64,000 nucleotides of DNA from Xestospongia muta (GCA_963693285.1 OY848928.1:3720501-3784500), one strand, 5' to 3'; counted from the first letter of the stretch, positions 1 to 12,996 are shown. Translations and numbers: made by a program. Notes: generated by a model not told the origin, from the letters alone.

Positions 1-107
1 TATTGTATTTTTATTACTAACTACAATAGAATTACACAGTTCATATGGTTAAACAAACCTTCTCATGTATGTAGCATGTTTTATTGATTCCATGTATCTT
101 TATGTAG

Positions 108-2153
108 ATATCAACCTATAGTTATGATTATTATAATTATGATAATGATCCTTCTCCTTCTGGGTCACACTCACATGGAACAGCTTGTGCTGGAGAAATT
201 GGTATGGTACATGCAAATGGTGTTTGTGGAGTAGGTGTGGCTTACAATACAAAACTTGCAGGTATACTAGCAAAAATTAGAAGATGTGTTTATAACTAGT
301 AACTAACTTTATAGGAATTCGTTTGTTGGGTGGTGTAACAACTGATGCTCAAGATGCAAGTGCTGTGAGCCATCAACGAAATGCTATTGATATATATAGT
401 AATAGTTGGGGTCCAGGTGATTATGGATGTATTGTTGGTGGACCAGAAACGTTAACACTCACTGCACTAGAAGAAGGAACACAATTAGTAAGATTTTTAT
501 TCTCTAATAATATTAGAAATTGCTAAAATCAGAGACTAATATGAAACTGTGTTACAAATTGCTTAATGAAATAATCTTTGAATCCATTTTAATGCAATTA
601 TTAGACTGATTACTATCTTAGGGTCGAGGAGGGAAAGGTAACATCTTTACATGGGCAGCTGGTAATGGAGGAGGAACTGATTATTATTATGATACTTGTG
701 CAGCTGATGGTTATTCTCAAAGCAGATATACCATATCAGTTGGTGCTTATTCTCAATTTGGTGCTCCTGCTAGCTATGATGAGCCATGCTCTGCTAAATT
801 TACTGTTGCCTATGTTGAGAATACACTGAATGAAAACCTACAAGTGGTATGTACAACACTATATTAATATACATATTGAACACGAATTGTTTATATGTAT
901 ATTCTTACCTTTATATGAGTGTATATTGATTCTCTTGTCAGGCAACATTAGCTCGTTATAATCTATGTACTAAAAAATTTGATGGCACTAGCTCAGCAAC
1001 TCCATTAGTTTCTGGAGTTGTAGCATTGACATTGGAAGCTAAGTGAGTCCATGATATTGTCAGATAGTCATATTACTTTATATGTGGTTTCAATTGATTT
1101 AGTTCTGATCTAACCTGGCGAGATATCTTGTATCTTATTGTGTATACATCTAACTCTGATTCTCTAATAGTCAATACTAATGATAAGTTTACAAATGGTG
1201 CTGGTCTGACAGTGAGTCATCACTTTGGATTTGGAGCAATTGATGCTGAAGCCATGGTAACACGAGCCAAGCATTGGGTCAATGTACCTTCTGAAATATC
1301 ACATACTTTAACTCCATCTATAACAACTGGGTTAGTTATTTTATAATATTTTGTTGATGTAAGTTATACATGTGATAGGTACGCAACACTTAGTTCACCA
1401 CTTATTGTCACATTCACTTACTCTGGGGAGATAACTTATCTTGAACAGATTGTAGTTACTATGACACTTCATGCCAATGGCTATCATTATTACTTAGATG
1501 AAATAGATGCATTTTATCAATTATACAAAGATAGATATTATCTTAATTATAACTTCTATAATAACCGTGCTAAACGTGGTGATATCAGTGTCACTCTCAC
1601 TTCTCCTCAAGGCTCTACTTCTACTTTACTGTTCAATCGACCTTATGATATTGTCACTACAGAAGGTTATCTCAATTGGCCATTCTTAAGTATCCTACAC
1701 TGGGGCGAAAACCCTAATGGACAATGGACTATACGAGTGTACTGGAAGAACTCAAAGGGGTCTGCTAGAATGAGTAATATATACATTTCCTTATATGGTG
1801 TGTCTGGAACACCAACTGCAGTGTCTGGAACACCAACGGCAATGTCTGGAACACCAACTGCAGTGTCTGGAACACCAACTGCTGTGTCTGGAAGACAAAC
1901 TGGTGTGTCTAGAACACCAACTTCAGTGTCTGGAAGACCAACTTCAGTGTCTGGAATACCAATGGCAGTGTCTGGAACACCAACTGCACTGTCTGGAACA
2001 CCAACTGCAATGTCTGGAACACCAACTACAATGTCTGCAAGACCAACTGCAGTGTCTGGAACACCAACTGCAGTGTCTAACACAGCAGCTGGGATGACTG
2101 CTGTTCAAAATTTGTTTATTGTGTTAGCCTTTATGTTGGTGCTTCTAATGTAA
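108..2153 (+). CDS. Proprotein convertase A1, 5'-partial (family A, GPI-type)
   Basis: This is the 3' part of a kexin/furin-like serine protease (S8B), cut by the window start. Exons are 108-261, 315-487, 622-846, 942-1042, 1103-1330 and 1379-2153; they equal those of A2 and A3 in size except for the last. Visible are the catalytic His motif HGTACAG in the first exon, the SNSWGP motif, the oxyanion Asn in WAAGNGG, the catalytic Ser in GTSSATPL, and a P domain ending with the WGENPNGQW block. The C-terminus is 13 copies of a Thr/Ser/Pro heptad followed by a hydrophobic end with no cytoplasmic tail, as in GPI-anchored proteins. The prodomain and catalytic Asp exons would lie left of the window. 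The frame is open throughout the visible part. It faces B1 tail to tail. Family membership is clear; the anchor type is inference. Confidence 0.88.
1800..2072 (+). repeat. 21-bp minisatellite in A1, 13 units
   Basis: There are thirteen direct 21-bp units in the last exon of A1, each coding for a heptad of the type SGTPTAV. Substitutions give variants such as SGRPTSV and SGIPMAV. The unit length keeps the frame, so gain or loss of units only changes stalk length. The product is a Thr/Ser/Pro-rich, probably O-glycosylated stalk between the P domain and the hydrophobic C-terminus. Confidence 0.95.
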
Positions 2154-2445
2154 ACTAGATTTGTATATCAGTATTTGTATAGCTATGTAGTATTAGAAGT
2201 GCTAACAAAGAATAGCTTTTAACTCAATACAGTAAAAAATACAAATAAGTTTGTTAATTTTATATGCAATAAAACACAAGTGTCTTTGAAATATTAGGCT
2301 TTTTGTAGCATTAATAAAATGTCTTTAATAATATTTTCTTTATTAAAAAACAATTTCAGGAATCAATAACATTATTTAGATTAGCACTTACAAAAATCTG
2401 CATCTATAGAATGGCTAAGTTAAAATATATTGTAAACACACATGA
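2154..2445. terminator. Shared 3' region of convergent A1 and B1
   Basis: This 292-bp spacer separates the stop codons of A1 (+) and B1 (-). An AATAAA poly(A) signal for A1 lies at 2268-2273, and a signal on the minus strand (TTTATT at 2339-2344) serves B1. The signals are about 70 bp apart and each lies before the other gene's coding end, so 3' ends may be close or overlapping. The same layout recurs in the other two units. Confidence 0.7.
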
Positions 2446-4726
2446 CTACAATGTGAACGCAATTACACTTAATGTAAGTGAACAAAGTGATAAAAGAGAC
2501 ACTGAGAATTGTACCATATTACTGCAACCACTGATCCCAGCATGAAGGGGCTTGAACTTATCTTCATCATGGATATTATATGTGTTAGTAATGGTCGGTG
2601 TAAAGGAGGATTTTGACATTTTGTAATAAGCAGTGGTGCTAAACAGATATGATGACAGCTGCTTGTAATATGATAAACTAGAAAAATAACCAATTTTATC
2701 TCTGCTTTTTAGTGTTGTAGTGGTTATTAATTTGGAGGTCGTTGAAGTTGAAGATATTGTTGTTATAATAGATGTAGATTGACCAGGCATTGCAGTGAAA
2801 TTGAAGTCACTGTTAGGATCAATGCAATAGTTACTAAATACTGTTGTACCATTAGGACATGAGTTCAAACATTGTAATGTTTGTGGGTCTCTGAAATTTT
2901 TACAACTATCACAATGCACAGAAAAGCAATGTTTAGTCTGTACACATGACAATGGACATACTGAAGGTATTTTTTTAACAGAATCTGGTGTAGTCTTTGT
3001 GCCATAAAGTACAACCTTAACATTACTCACTTTGACATTTCCTACAGTTGTACGATATGAGACAGTACACATCCAATCACCAATAGGATTTTCACCCCAG
3101 AAATGTAAGCTCATAAATGGCCAATGAAAGTATCCATTAGTGTTAATAAAATCTCTGTTACGATATGGCAGTAAGGTAGAAGTCGTTCCCTGTGGCGAAG
3201 TTAAGGAGACACTAATGTCACCTCTTCTGGCTTGTTCATGATAAAGTATATCATCTACTCTAGGGACATCATCGTACAGTGCATTATAATAATCACTATA
3301 GTCATATTGTACGTCTTGTGCTAATAGTGTTAGTGACAATTGTACTACCACATGTTCTAAATAAGTGATGTTTGTTGGATTTATGACTGTGTCTTGATTT
3401 GATGCAGATGATGTCACCATCCATTTAATATTAACTGGAGACAATTTAGAAGCATAACTAGATGAAATGTAGAGATTTACTAATTAATAACTAATTAATA
3501 ACAAGCTGAGAAATCCACTTACGATGACTTAACGTCTGGTACAATCTCTTGTACAATTTGTGTAGGTACATTAACCCAGTGACAAGCATGTATCACCATT
3601 GCTTCAGCATCAATAGCTCCAAACCCAAACTGACTACTAACATTTAGTCCAGCACCATTTGTTATCCACAATGGTAAATGTTTCTTTGTTAGAAATGGTT
3701 CGGCATTAGCAGTATATACTATTAGATACTGTACATCTCTCCAGGTAAGAGCAGGGCTATATGAGAAGATGATACTATATATAATTGGACTATGTATTTT
3801 GTAACCATACTTGGCTTGCAATGCCAAAGCTACCACACCAGCAGCTAATGGAGTAGCTGCACTAGTTCCAGTGAAACTTTTAGTACATCTATTTCCAAGG
3901 GTTGTAGAAAGCTGAGTAAAAATAGAAGCAACAATGTCAATTTTTTTTCAAGGTAGTCCTTACCACATGCATCTTGTAAGTTGTATTGGAGCTGAAGCTA
4001 TAAGTAACAGCCATCTTTGCACTACATTGTTCATCATAGTATGTAGGGTTTCCTCGATCATCTACTGATCCAATTGCTATAGTATAAATACTATTCACAT
4101 ATTCATCAGCAGCACAGGAATCTTCACGTAAACCTCCATTCCCAGCAGCCCATACATATATATTTCCTTTACCATCACCACTCTAAAATGGTATGATGTT
4201 CTATAATTCCAATTGATGTATTAATTAGCTTACTTTATTCGCACCATTTTCAAGGGCCATTCTAGTTAGTATTCGTGGACCTTCCACTGTGAATCCATTA
4301 TCAGATGGTCCCCAACTGTTGCTATAAATATCAATGTTGTTGTATTTATTATTTAAAGCAACTGCTTCCTGTATATCAGTTGACCCTTGACCTGTAATAA
4401 GCCGAAGACCTGAAAAGGAGTAAGAAAAGTAATTGGAATGAACTAATGATTGTACACCCTTGGCCTTTACCTGCTATTTTAGCATCATAGGCAACCCCAG
4501 TTCCACAGACACCATTACTTTTATTCATTGCAATGATTCCAGCACATTTTGTACCATGAGCATCTCGATAAATAAAAGAATTGCGAGGACTTGGATCAGG
4601 ATCTTGACCAACAAAATCATAACTGGAATTATCATCCTATTTTATCATAAGATGAATTTTATAAGTAAAGATGTATTATACTGCTCACATAATTTCCAGA
4701 CAAATCAGGATGTGTATGTTGTAAGC
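2446..4726 (-). pseudogene. Proprotein convertase B1, lacking the first four exons
   Basis: This is a close copy of B3. Exons on the minus strand are 4689-4726, 4471-4636, 4234-4409, 3964-4182, 3811-3911, 3523-3756 and 2446-3457, each the same length as in B3. They carry HGTKCAG (catalytic His), SNSWGP, WAAGNGG and GTSAATPL (catalytic Ser), the P domain with WGENPIGDW, a Cys-rich furin-like repeat and a short hydrophobic C-terminus. Similarity to B3 stops near 4925, inside the intron that in B3 follows the catalytic Asp exon. I found no signal peptide, prodomain or Asp exon upstream before A2. The remaining frame is open with good splice sites, so loss was recent, or an unseen first exon exists. 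It is best read as a 5'-truncated duplicate without protease activity. Confidence 0.75.
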
Positions 4727-6311
4727 CTATGTAAGGAAGTGAAAGAGTTGTATATTACAATTATTGGGCACTTCACACATTGAATAAAACAATATGAGTG
4801 TAACCATATATGTCTGATTATATTGTTATTGACTCATTGTGATCTCATAGTGGTAACATATATTATATATCCCATAATGAGTTCATAATCCATACATTTT
4901 GAATGGGAGTGCTGGTTGTATACAAAGGATATAGAACATGAGGAGGCATTTTATAACAGTGATGATATCTATTCATTGATTTCTTAAAGTAAAATAATTT
5001 ATTGTGAATATACTAAAGTTTGTTTTTTTACATATTTCTAAGTTATTACATTTAAATAGTTTATTCAATTAATTAATTAAAAAGGAAACCAAATAACAGT
5101 TTACAAAGTCTGGAGGGGTTATGATCTTCACAGGAAAGATGTCAGGCTCACACTTTGACAAACTAGAGACATAAAAATTGAATTTCTTTCAACCTAAAGA
5201 CAAGAATTATTGGTATTTCAGTAATACAATCCTATATCATTTTGGAAGAATATCAAAAAGGTATCTATCAATAGTAGTTATGGTTGTTAATAATTAATTT
5301 AGCTATAATTATTTTAATAAGCTATAATATATATTGTCATTTTTTAAGAATTTGTCACACATATATAATATGCAATGGGATACAAAAATAGCTTCTAAGA
5401 TATTACAAGTTTGTATCCATATATAAATAACAAGCTATATTGTATGTATAAATATATTATAGGTAGGTATGGACAAAAGCTGAACAAATAAGTATATAAT
5501 GAGTGTACTTGAATTAATCTTTTTAAAATAAATATATAGGTTATCTTCATTGGTCTGTTCCCAATATTACATGATGATATTGTGTGATGTAGTAATAAGT
5601 ATAAATATCAAATGTTATAGCAACTACTATACTGGCTGAATAGGTTGATTATTGTTGATGAATATTATTTGATAATTACACTGTCTATGGTTGAGAACTC
5701 CTGATGGATAGTAACATTGAGTATATAATATTTTACAAAGAAGATTTCATTTCCCTGCTCTTTAGATCTTCTTTCTTCTAACATAGGTAAATCATAATAT
5801 ATTTAATAGCTGACTGTTTCACTCACCCAACCCATTCTAAGTGTAAATTTCTTAACATCTTCAAGTAATTTTTTATTTTAGTAATGTATGGAACTCAAAG
5901 TTAAGAAGGATATTCAAGATGAAGTCATATGGTAGAGGAATGAAGATATAACAGCAAGTCAATTTCAACATTTCTATACAACTACCTGTGCAATAGTCTA
6001 TAATCTTTTTGTCTTTTGTTGAAAAGAACAAAATGTACTCATACCAACTAAATCCTTCATGAGTATTACACCAAGATATTTTAATATATTTAATTTTTGA
6101 AGAATCTGTCCATCAAGTGTTTATAAACAACTAAAAGATATTGCAGATTTCTTACATATTAGTAACATACAACCACACTTGAGATGATTCAGTTGAAGAA
6201 GTCATCTTGTTATTATGACCATTTTTCACAAGGTTGATTTCTTATTGAACTTGAATAGTCTAATTACTGCTAATTACTACTAATTACTAATTACTTATTA
6301 GCTATACGGTA
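4727..6311. other. Gene-free spacer between B1 and A2
   Basis: The first about 200 bp still match B3 intron sequence (up to about 4925). After that the DNA is very AT-rich with no credible exon on either strand. The stretch 4926-6240 is repeated almost unchanged left of A3 (about 15770-17100), so it belongs to the duplicated unit. A run of TAATTACTA-type short repeats lies at about 6260-6300, where the A3 copy has an insertion instead. Confidence 0.6.
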
Positions 6312-6432
6312 TTGACGTTTTTGGCGTCAACATGGGGCGTGGTAGGGTGGGAACGAGAGTATATAAATTTCCAAGAGTGCTTTTTATTGTACGATGTCAA
6401 GCCTAATAAATTTATTAACTAACTTTATTAGG
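6312..6432 (+). promoter_or_regulatory. A2 core promoter and 5' leader
   Basis: Three signals are conserved between A2 and A3. Facing half-sites TTGACG and CGTCAA at 6312-6330 flank a short spacer and resemble split cAMP-response elements. A G-rich GGGCGTGG block follows. A TATA box (TATATAAA) sits at 6360-6367, about 80 bp before the start codon. In the leader, CCTAATAAA at 6402-6410 and TTTATTAGG at 6424-6432 form a perfect 9-bp inverted repeat just before the ATG at 6447. Which proteins bind is not known. Confidence 0.55.
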
Positions 6433-6446
6433 ATAGAAACAAGACT

Positions 6447-9400
6447 ATGGTAGGTGTAGCAGGCGCTTTTATTGTTCTTTGCAGTCTACTATGTTCTACT
6501 GTGCCATTGATACAGTATCAAAAGATAGTTATTCGTTATAGTAACAGCTGGGCAGTAGAGGTTACTGGAGGGAAGGACAAAGCTGATGAAATTGCTGAGA
6601 GACATGGCTTGGTCAATTTAGGAGCTGTAAGTATGACAATAATATTTTTGCTCACACTGATCATTATTTTTATTATAGATTGGTTCATTAAATAATATGT
6701 ATCATTTTCTTCTTGATTCTGATGGTGATCATCAAATAAAAGATCTAATTAGTGGAGAGATCCATTATCATACCAATGCTCTTAAAACAGAGAAAGAGGT
6801 AATGCATAAATAATTGCATAATAGAGAATGTCCTGTTGACTATGAACTTTAAGTAGTTCCTTACTATATTTATGTATGCTGTGTTATCATTCAGTTGATA
6901 GTGTTTTTAATGGTAGAACTATTTGAAGAAGCAATATCATTGCAAACAGTCCTTTGTGATCAGCTTTTTGATAAACGAGACTAATATTCATGTGTACTAG
7001 ATATACACACATCACTGTATGTAAAAACCATTCTGTCTTTAGTAGAATAATTATGATATGAATGGATCCATGAAATGACATAGTCAAAATTGAAAAATGC
7101 TATCATTGTCTGATTGTATAGGTTGGTTATGTAGAACAGCAAAAATTACATACTTGGCAAAAGAAATATCTACAACTTACTGCTAATACTGACCCACTAT
7201 GGAGTTCACAGTGGTGTCTGGTAAGTCATTATGATGTGTATTGATGTGTCATGACTAATAGCATTAATTAATACCGGTTCATTCTATGAATAACTTTGTA
7301 ATTACTGTCATTGGAAGTTGTTCATTCATGACTCACTCCTTCACATAACAAATATTATATATCATATACTGTTTTGATTACTAATGTACTATGAGATTGA
7401 CTACATGTTTAAAAAAAATCTATTTTAATAGTCGTATCTTAATAATATTTTAAAATGAAGTTCATAAATAATGGCTGAGGTATGGCCGGAGAGTAACATT
7501 CCTCAGTGTCAGTTTCATTTCTTAAGACCCTTTATGATCTATGAAACTAATCAAAGCAAACAGAAATACAAGGTTTAGAAAAATTGATAACATTACTGTG
7601 AGTTTTTTCTACTAACTACTAGTTGCTATAGGTTCTCTGGTAAATATCACACTATGACATTATGATATAAGGGTAAATTCCCTCATAGATTAGAGTATGT
7701 AATGTATACATGTAATATGTGCTGTGTATGTTTATATAATTAATATAGTAATTGGTTGAACTTTATGACATAATAATATAATACATTAATAGACTGCTGT
7801 ATCAATAGTGGAATGCACACTTGTCACAGCTCGTTTGTTCACTATCATAAATTCACAATACAACAGTTGTGACAAGAAATCTAATAGAATGTTAATATAC
7901 TATTGTAATTTATTGGTTAAAACAATTTTAATAATGAAGACAATACATATTTATGATACTTCATCCCAAAAATATGGACTACCATCATTTTGTATATTAC
8001 TGACTTTGTTGTTTAATATCCCGTTTATTGCATGTAAGATCTAGTGAGATATCACATTCCTTTTTGACTTCTTTCATCCAGTCTTGACATAATGTTTCAG
8101 CAGCTAATTTACTTGGACCACCTTCACTGGAGAAACATTGTAAGAAAAGTTGACAATCTTCTTGTAACTTGGAAATATCATCTGAAGTGTCATAAGTAGA
8201 AATGGTATTATTAGAAGTAGTGTGATTAAATATTATTCATATATTGTGCCTACACTTCCTTGTAGTTACCTTGTATTGTATATACACAGCTATTGTTTTA
8301 TATTAACTGCTTCATATATATAAACAAGTAAATAGAAACATTTTCTAAAAAATGAAATGGTATGATTAGAAGTATAGTATGATTAACCGATCAGTTTTTA
8401 CAGTGTGGTAGAAATGGCAATTGCATCATCCATACATAATAGCACAGGTGGTGCAAACAATTTAGGATACTCACCAACTATATCAATAATATTCATGTGT
8501 TGTGCTTACACTTCCTTGTAATTATCTGGTATTATATATACATAACTATTGTTTTAGATTAACTACTTCATCTACAATAAATAAACAACCTTTTGTAGAA
8601 AGTGAAGTAAATGTAGGGATAACTAATATCAGTCTAATATAAAGAATGCATACAAGATAATAGTGATATCAATTGCATCATTCCTATATAATAGCACAGA
8701 AGGCACAAACAATTTAAAATATTCACCAACTATATCACTTATTAATAAATAATATTAATGACATATTTTTGCATTCTATGGCTATTCTATTATGTAGGGA
8801 TGATGCAATTGCCATTCCTATTATTTTGTTTGAATTCTTTCTATTAGACTGTTGTTAACCATCCCTACACTTGCTTCATTTTTTTAGAAACTGCACTGCT
8901 GTTGTGTGCATGATATCATCTGAGGTGTCATAATTAGAAGTGGTGTTATTAGAAGTACTATGATTAAATAATATTCATGTGTTGTGCCTACACTTCCTTG
9001 TAGTTACCTTGTATTGTATATACACAGCTATTGTTTTATATTAATTATTTCAGATATATAAACAAACAAATAAAATACATTTTTAAAATGAAATTAACGT
9101 ACAGATGAGTAATATCAAACCACTACATCCCTACATAGAAGCTATACACAAGGAATACATGAATATAATTTTATGTTTGGATTTACTGGGCTGTTATTGG
9201 ACTAGACTACTGGACTGACCTTTTGACCTCACAAAACTTGTATATTGAGTGTATTCGACCACACATCTTTTCTTAGTTTCATTTTATTTCACAACTAAAG
9301 CACTCAATTTCATGTGCTAATAGAAATAATGCATAAAATATGATGGAATAAAAAGTAGAGCAGATATATCTATATAGTACACAGAAATTTGGTTAATATG

Positions 9401-12400
9401 AATGATGCAAGTAATCTTTAAGATTTTTTAAAGTGATGATAATGAGCAGGAGGATTAAGGTCACTAGGCAGAGAGTTTCAAAGAATGAGTGAAGGGCAGC
9501 AGAAGATCAAGAGAATAGAACTGAAACATTGTTAAGGTGATGGTGCCTAAAGGATGTCATAAGAGGACATTGGCGTGAGAGAATAGGATATAGAAAAAGA
9601 GAAAACCATAAAAGAGTCTTTTACTTTAGACTTCTTATGGGACTGCTTGTTTCATACAACTGTTTCAACAAGGTATTATGCCCTTGATACTGCCATTCCT
9701 ACTTTGGGTTTGTTCGAGATGCTTTTGCAGCCATCTCTACATTTAATGGTTTTTTTAGAAATTTTATTTACTTATAACTTATAAGATTGGCTCACAATTG
9801 CAGTGACACTTAGCTTCAATTTCCTTATCTTTATAAAGTTTTCTTTAATGAAGTAGCCAACTTCATTTTTTACCTAAGGCTCTATATTTTTGTTTATGAT
9901 ACATCTGTAGAAAAATCTGTTCAGTACAATTAGTTAATTAGTCTTCTTTATCCTGTCATGTATTGACATGTACACTGTGTAGTGATGTAACTTGATATTC
10001 AAAGATTCTCAGATTTGTGATATGTCTTAAAATAATTCAAATTTTTATCATATATAGCAAATTATAATTTGTTGCTTATTTTAGAAGAATACTGGTCAAA
10101 CTGGATATACTACTTTACTATTAGATATCAATGTAGAACCAGCTTGGATACAAGGATATACTGGTAATGGTATCATTGTAGGTGTGGTTGATGATGGTAA
10201 GTAACCATATTGTAAAAATCTATGGCTGTCTATATGATTGCTCTTAATCACTTTAGTAGATAATTAGTCCATACTTATAACATATGTCGATACTAAATAC
10301 CAAACCTTCTCTATATAGTAAACCTTATAGAGGTGTCTTTGATAAAGAAATTATATAGCATATTAAAATATTTAATGTGGATCTAGATGAAGTAATGTGA
10401 TAGAGAAAATGACATAGAATATCCTTTATGTGAGGTTTTGTTGTAATTAATTCTTTTCCTTCTGTAGGCATGGAACATACTCATAAGGACTTGGTTGATA
10501 ACTATGTAAGTTGATATAGTCTTCTTATAAAGTTAACTATATACTTACATGTATTATAAGATTTACAGCGTTTTAAGTACTGTGGTATGATATTAATGGT
10601 TGCTCCTTGTATTGAAGTTTCTATCTAAAGTACTTATCACAATTGATAAAGGAAATTCCATGCTCCCAAATAACTATAATATAATATTGTTATAATTGTA
10701 TGTAACCAACCATCTTTTATATATACACTGTTAAAATAGATTATTGTTTTAACTGATTCATGGTCACTTGGGATACATGTATTCTCATAAAATGCATTGG
10801 AAAATATTAAGAACATATGCAATTTTTATTACTAACTACAATGGAATTGCACAGTTCATATACTTAAACAAGCCTTCTCATGTATATAGCATGTCTTATT
10901 GATTCCATATATCTTCATGTAGGTATCAACTTACAGCTATGACTATTATAGTTATGATAATAATCCTTCTCCTTCTGGATCAGACTCACATGGAACAGCT
11001 TGTGCTGGAGAAATTGGTATGGTACATGCAAATGGTGTTTGTGGAGTGGGTGTGGCTTACAATGCAAAACTTGCAGGTATAATAGCAAACATTAGAAGAA
11101 GTTTAATATAATTTTTATTTTTATGTAATTATTATAAGTATATTTTTCTAGTCTATTTGGTGTATATGTTTATAACTAGTAATTAACTATAGGAATTCGT
11201 TTGTTGGGTGGTGAAACAACTGATGCTCAAGATGCAAGTGCTGTGAGCCATCAACGAAATGCTATTGATATATATAGTAATAGTTGGGGTCCAGGTGATT
11301 ATGGATGTATTGTTGGTGGACCAGAAACTTTAACACTCACTGCTCTAGAAGAAGGAACACAATTAGTAAGATTTTTATTCTCTAATAATATTAGAAATTG
11401 CTGAAATCAGAGACTAATATGAAACTGTGTTACAAATTGCTTAATGAAATAATCTTTGAATCTATTCTAATGCAATTATTAGTCTGATTACTATCTTAGG
11501 GTCGAGGAGGGAAAGGTAACATCTTCACATGGGCAGCTGGTAATGGAGGAGGAGCTGATTATTATTATGATACTTGTGCAGCTGATGGTTATTCTCAAAG
11601 CAGATATACCATATCAGTTGGTGCATATTCTCAAATTGGTGCTCCTGCTAGCTATGATGAGCCATGCTCTGCTAAATTTACTGTTGCTTATGTTGAGAAT
11701 ACACTGAATGAAAACCTACAAGTGGTATGTACAACACTATATTAATATACATATTGAACATGAATTGTTTATATGTATATTCATACCATTATATGAGTGT
11801 ATAGTGATTCTCTTGTCAGGCAACATTAGCTCGTTATAGTCTATGTACTAAAAAATTTGATGGCACTAGCTCAGCAACTCCATTAGTTTCTGGAGTTGTA
11901 GCATTGACATTGGAAGCTAAGTGAGTCCATGATATTGTCAGATGGCCTTATTACTTTATATGTGGTTTCAATTGATTTAGTTCTGATCTAACCTGGCGAG
12001 ATATCTTGTATCTTATTGTGTATACATCTAACACTGATTCTCTATTACTCAATACTAATGATAAGTTTACAAATGGTGCTGGTCTGACAGTGAGTCATCA
12101 CTTTGGTTTTGGAGCAATTGATGCTGATGCCATGGTAACACGAGCCAAGCATTGGGTCAATGTACCTTCTGAAATATCACATACTTTAACTCCATATATA
12201 ACAACTGGGTTAGTTATTTTATAATACTTTGTTGATATAAGTTTTCATTTATACATGTGACAGGTATGCAACACTTAGTTCACCACTTATTGTCACATTC
12301 ACTTACTCTGGGCAGATAACTTATCTTGAACAGATTGTAGTTACTATGACACTTCATCCCAATGGCTATCGTTATGACTTAGATGAAATAGATGCACTTT

Positions 12401-12996
12401 ATAAATTATACGAAGATAGATATTATCTTAATTATAACTTTTATAATAACCGTGCTAAACGTGGTGATATCAGTGTCACTCTCACTTCTCCTCAAGGCTC
12501 TACTTCTACTTTACTGTTCAATCGACCTTATGATATTGTCACTACAGAAGGTTATCTCAATTGGCCATTCTTAAGTGTCCTACATTGGGGTGAAAACCCT
12601 AATGGACAATGGACTATACGAGTGTACTGGAAGAACTCAAGGGGGTCTGCTAGAATGAGTAATATATCCATTTCCTTATATGGTGTGTTTGGAACACCTA
12701 CTGCTGTGTCTGAAACACCAACTGCAGTGTCTGAAACACCAACAGCAGTGTCTGGACGACCAACTGCTGTGTCTGGAACACCAACTGCAGTGTCTGGAAC
12801 ACCAACTGCAGTGTCTGAAACACCAACAGCAGTGTCTGGAAGACCAACTGGTGTGTCTGGAACACCAACTGCAGTGTCTGGAACACCAACTGCACTGTCT
12901 GGAACACCAACTGCAGTGTCTAACAAAGCAGCTGGGATGACTGCTGTTCAAAATTTGTTTATTGTGTTAGCCTTTATGTTGGTGCTTCTAATGTAA
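6447..12996 (+). CDS. Proprotein convertase A2, complete (family A, GPI-type)
   Basis: This kexin/furin-type endoprotease is predicted at 720 residues from 11 exons: 6447-6626, 6679-6798, 7122-7220, 10085-10196, 10468-10505, 10923-11076, 11193-11365, 11500-11724, 11820-11920, 11981-12208 and 12264-12996. Frames join without a break. Residues 1-20 look like a signal peptide; the prodomain runs to about residue 115, with a KK pair in TWQKKYLQL as the likely autocleavage site. The catalytic set is Asp169 (VVDDG), His206 (HGTACAG), Asn307 (WAAGNGG) and Ser384 (GTSSATPL). A P domain follows, then an 11-unit heptad stalk (about 618-694) and a hydrophobic end without a tail, which suggests a GPI anchor. 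A TATA box precedes the ATG. Intron 3 (2.9 kb) holds transposon debris. The family is certain; substrates are unknown. Confidence 0.9.
7997..8237 (-). other. Unrecognised antisense open frame in A2 intron 3
   Basis: On the minus strand a frame without ATG stays open for about 80 codons and ends at a TAA at 7997-7999. Its composition is protein-like and rich in Asp, Cys, Lys and Glu, with pieces such as SKLQEDCQLFLQC and LCQDWMKEVKKECD. The A3 copy of this intron (near 19535-19770) has lost one T and is frameshifted. It may be a captured exon or part of a transposon gene; I do not recognise it. Confidence 0.25.
8175..9100. repeat. Direct repeats flanking a hairpin element in A2 intron 3
   Basis: A block at about 8175-8345 recurs at about 8917-9085, both containing ATCATCTGA, GTGTCATAA and CACTTCCTTGTAGTTACC. 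A weaker third copy of the CACTTCCTTGTA part is at about 8509. The hairpin element at 8603-8877 sits between them. The same layout is present in A3 intron 3 (about 19710-20630). Confidence 0.6.
8603..8877. mobile_element. Hairpin MITE-like element in A2 intron 3
   Basis: The two ends are long imperfect inverted repeats. The left arm runs from GAAGTAAATGTAGGGAT past AGTCTAATATAAAGAAT to ATTGCATCATTCCTA. The right arm, read in reverse complement, gives GAAGCAAGTGTAGGGAT, AGTCTAATAGAAAGAAT and ATTGCATCATCCCTA. There is no coding capacity. It is probably a non-autonomous DNA transposon or a fold-back element. Confidence 0.6.
9411..9600 (-). mobile_element. Probable LINE reverse-transcriptase 3' remnant
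   Basis: Minus-strand translation gives a decayed version of the usual end of LINE polymerases: NSLPSDLNPPAHYHHFKKS, with a stop where a Trp is expected just before Asn, and another in-frame stop upstream. Many LINE clades end with a WNxLP...F...LK pattern. Only about 190 bp are recognisable. A copy lies in A3 intron 3. Confidence 0.45.
12685..12915 (+). repeat. 21-bp minisatellite in A2, 11 units
   Basis: There are eleven 21-bp units coding for heptads of the type SGTPTAV and SETPTAV. This array is two units shorter than those of A1 and A3. It codes for the extracellular stalk of A2. Confidence 0.95.

Noticed and set aside
4460..4783. Plus-strand 107-codon frame, repeated at 15317-15640 and 26898-27221
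   Set aside because: It is antisense to B exons with the catalytic His; its conservation is explained by the B coding sequence and recent duplication.
7808..8044. 78-codon plus-strand frame in A2 intron 3, also at 19345-19581
   Set aside because: The two copies are nearly identical like the rest of the recently duplicated intron, so conservation is no evidence. There are no splice or domain signals.
10637..10822. 61-codon minus-strand frame in an A2 intron, also at 22176-22361
   Set aside because: It is intronic, AT-rich and antisense, and similar between copies only because of the duplication.
12676..12951. Open frames on both strands across the 21-bp repeats (Cys/Ser-rich, Leu/Gln-rich or Val/Asp-rich products), also at 1667-2097 and 24091-24507
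   Set aside because: The 21-bp period keeps every frame open once it is open in one unit. Only the plus-strand frame continues the P domain and leads to the hydrophobic C-terminus.
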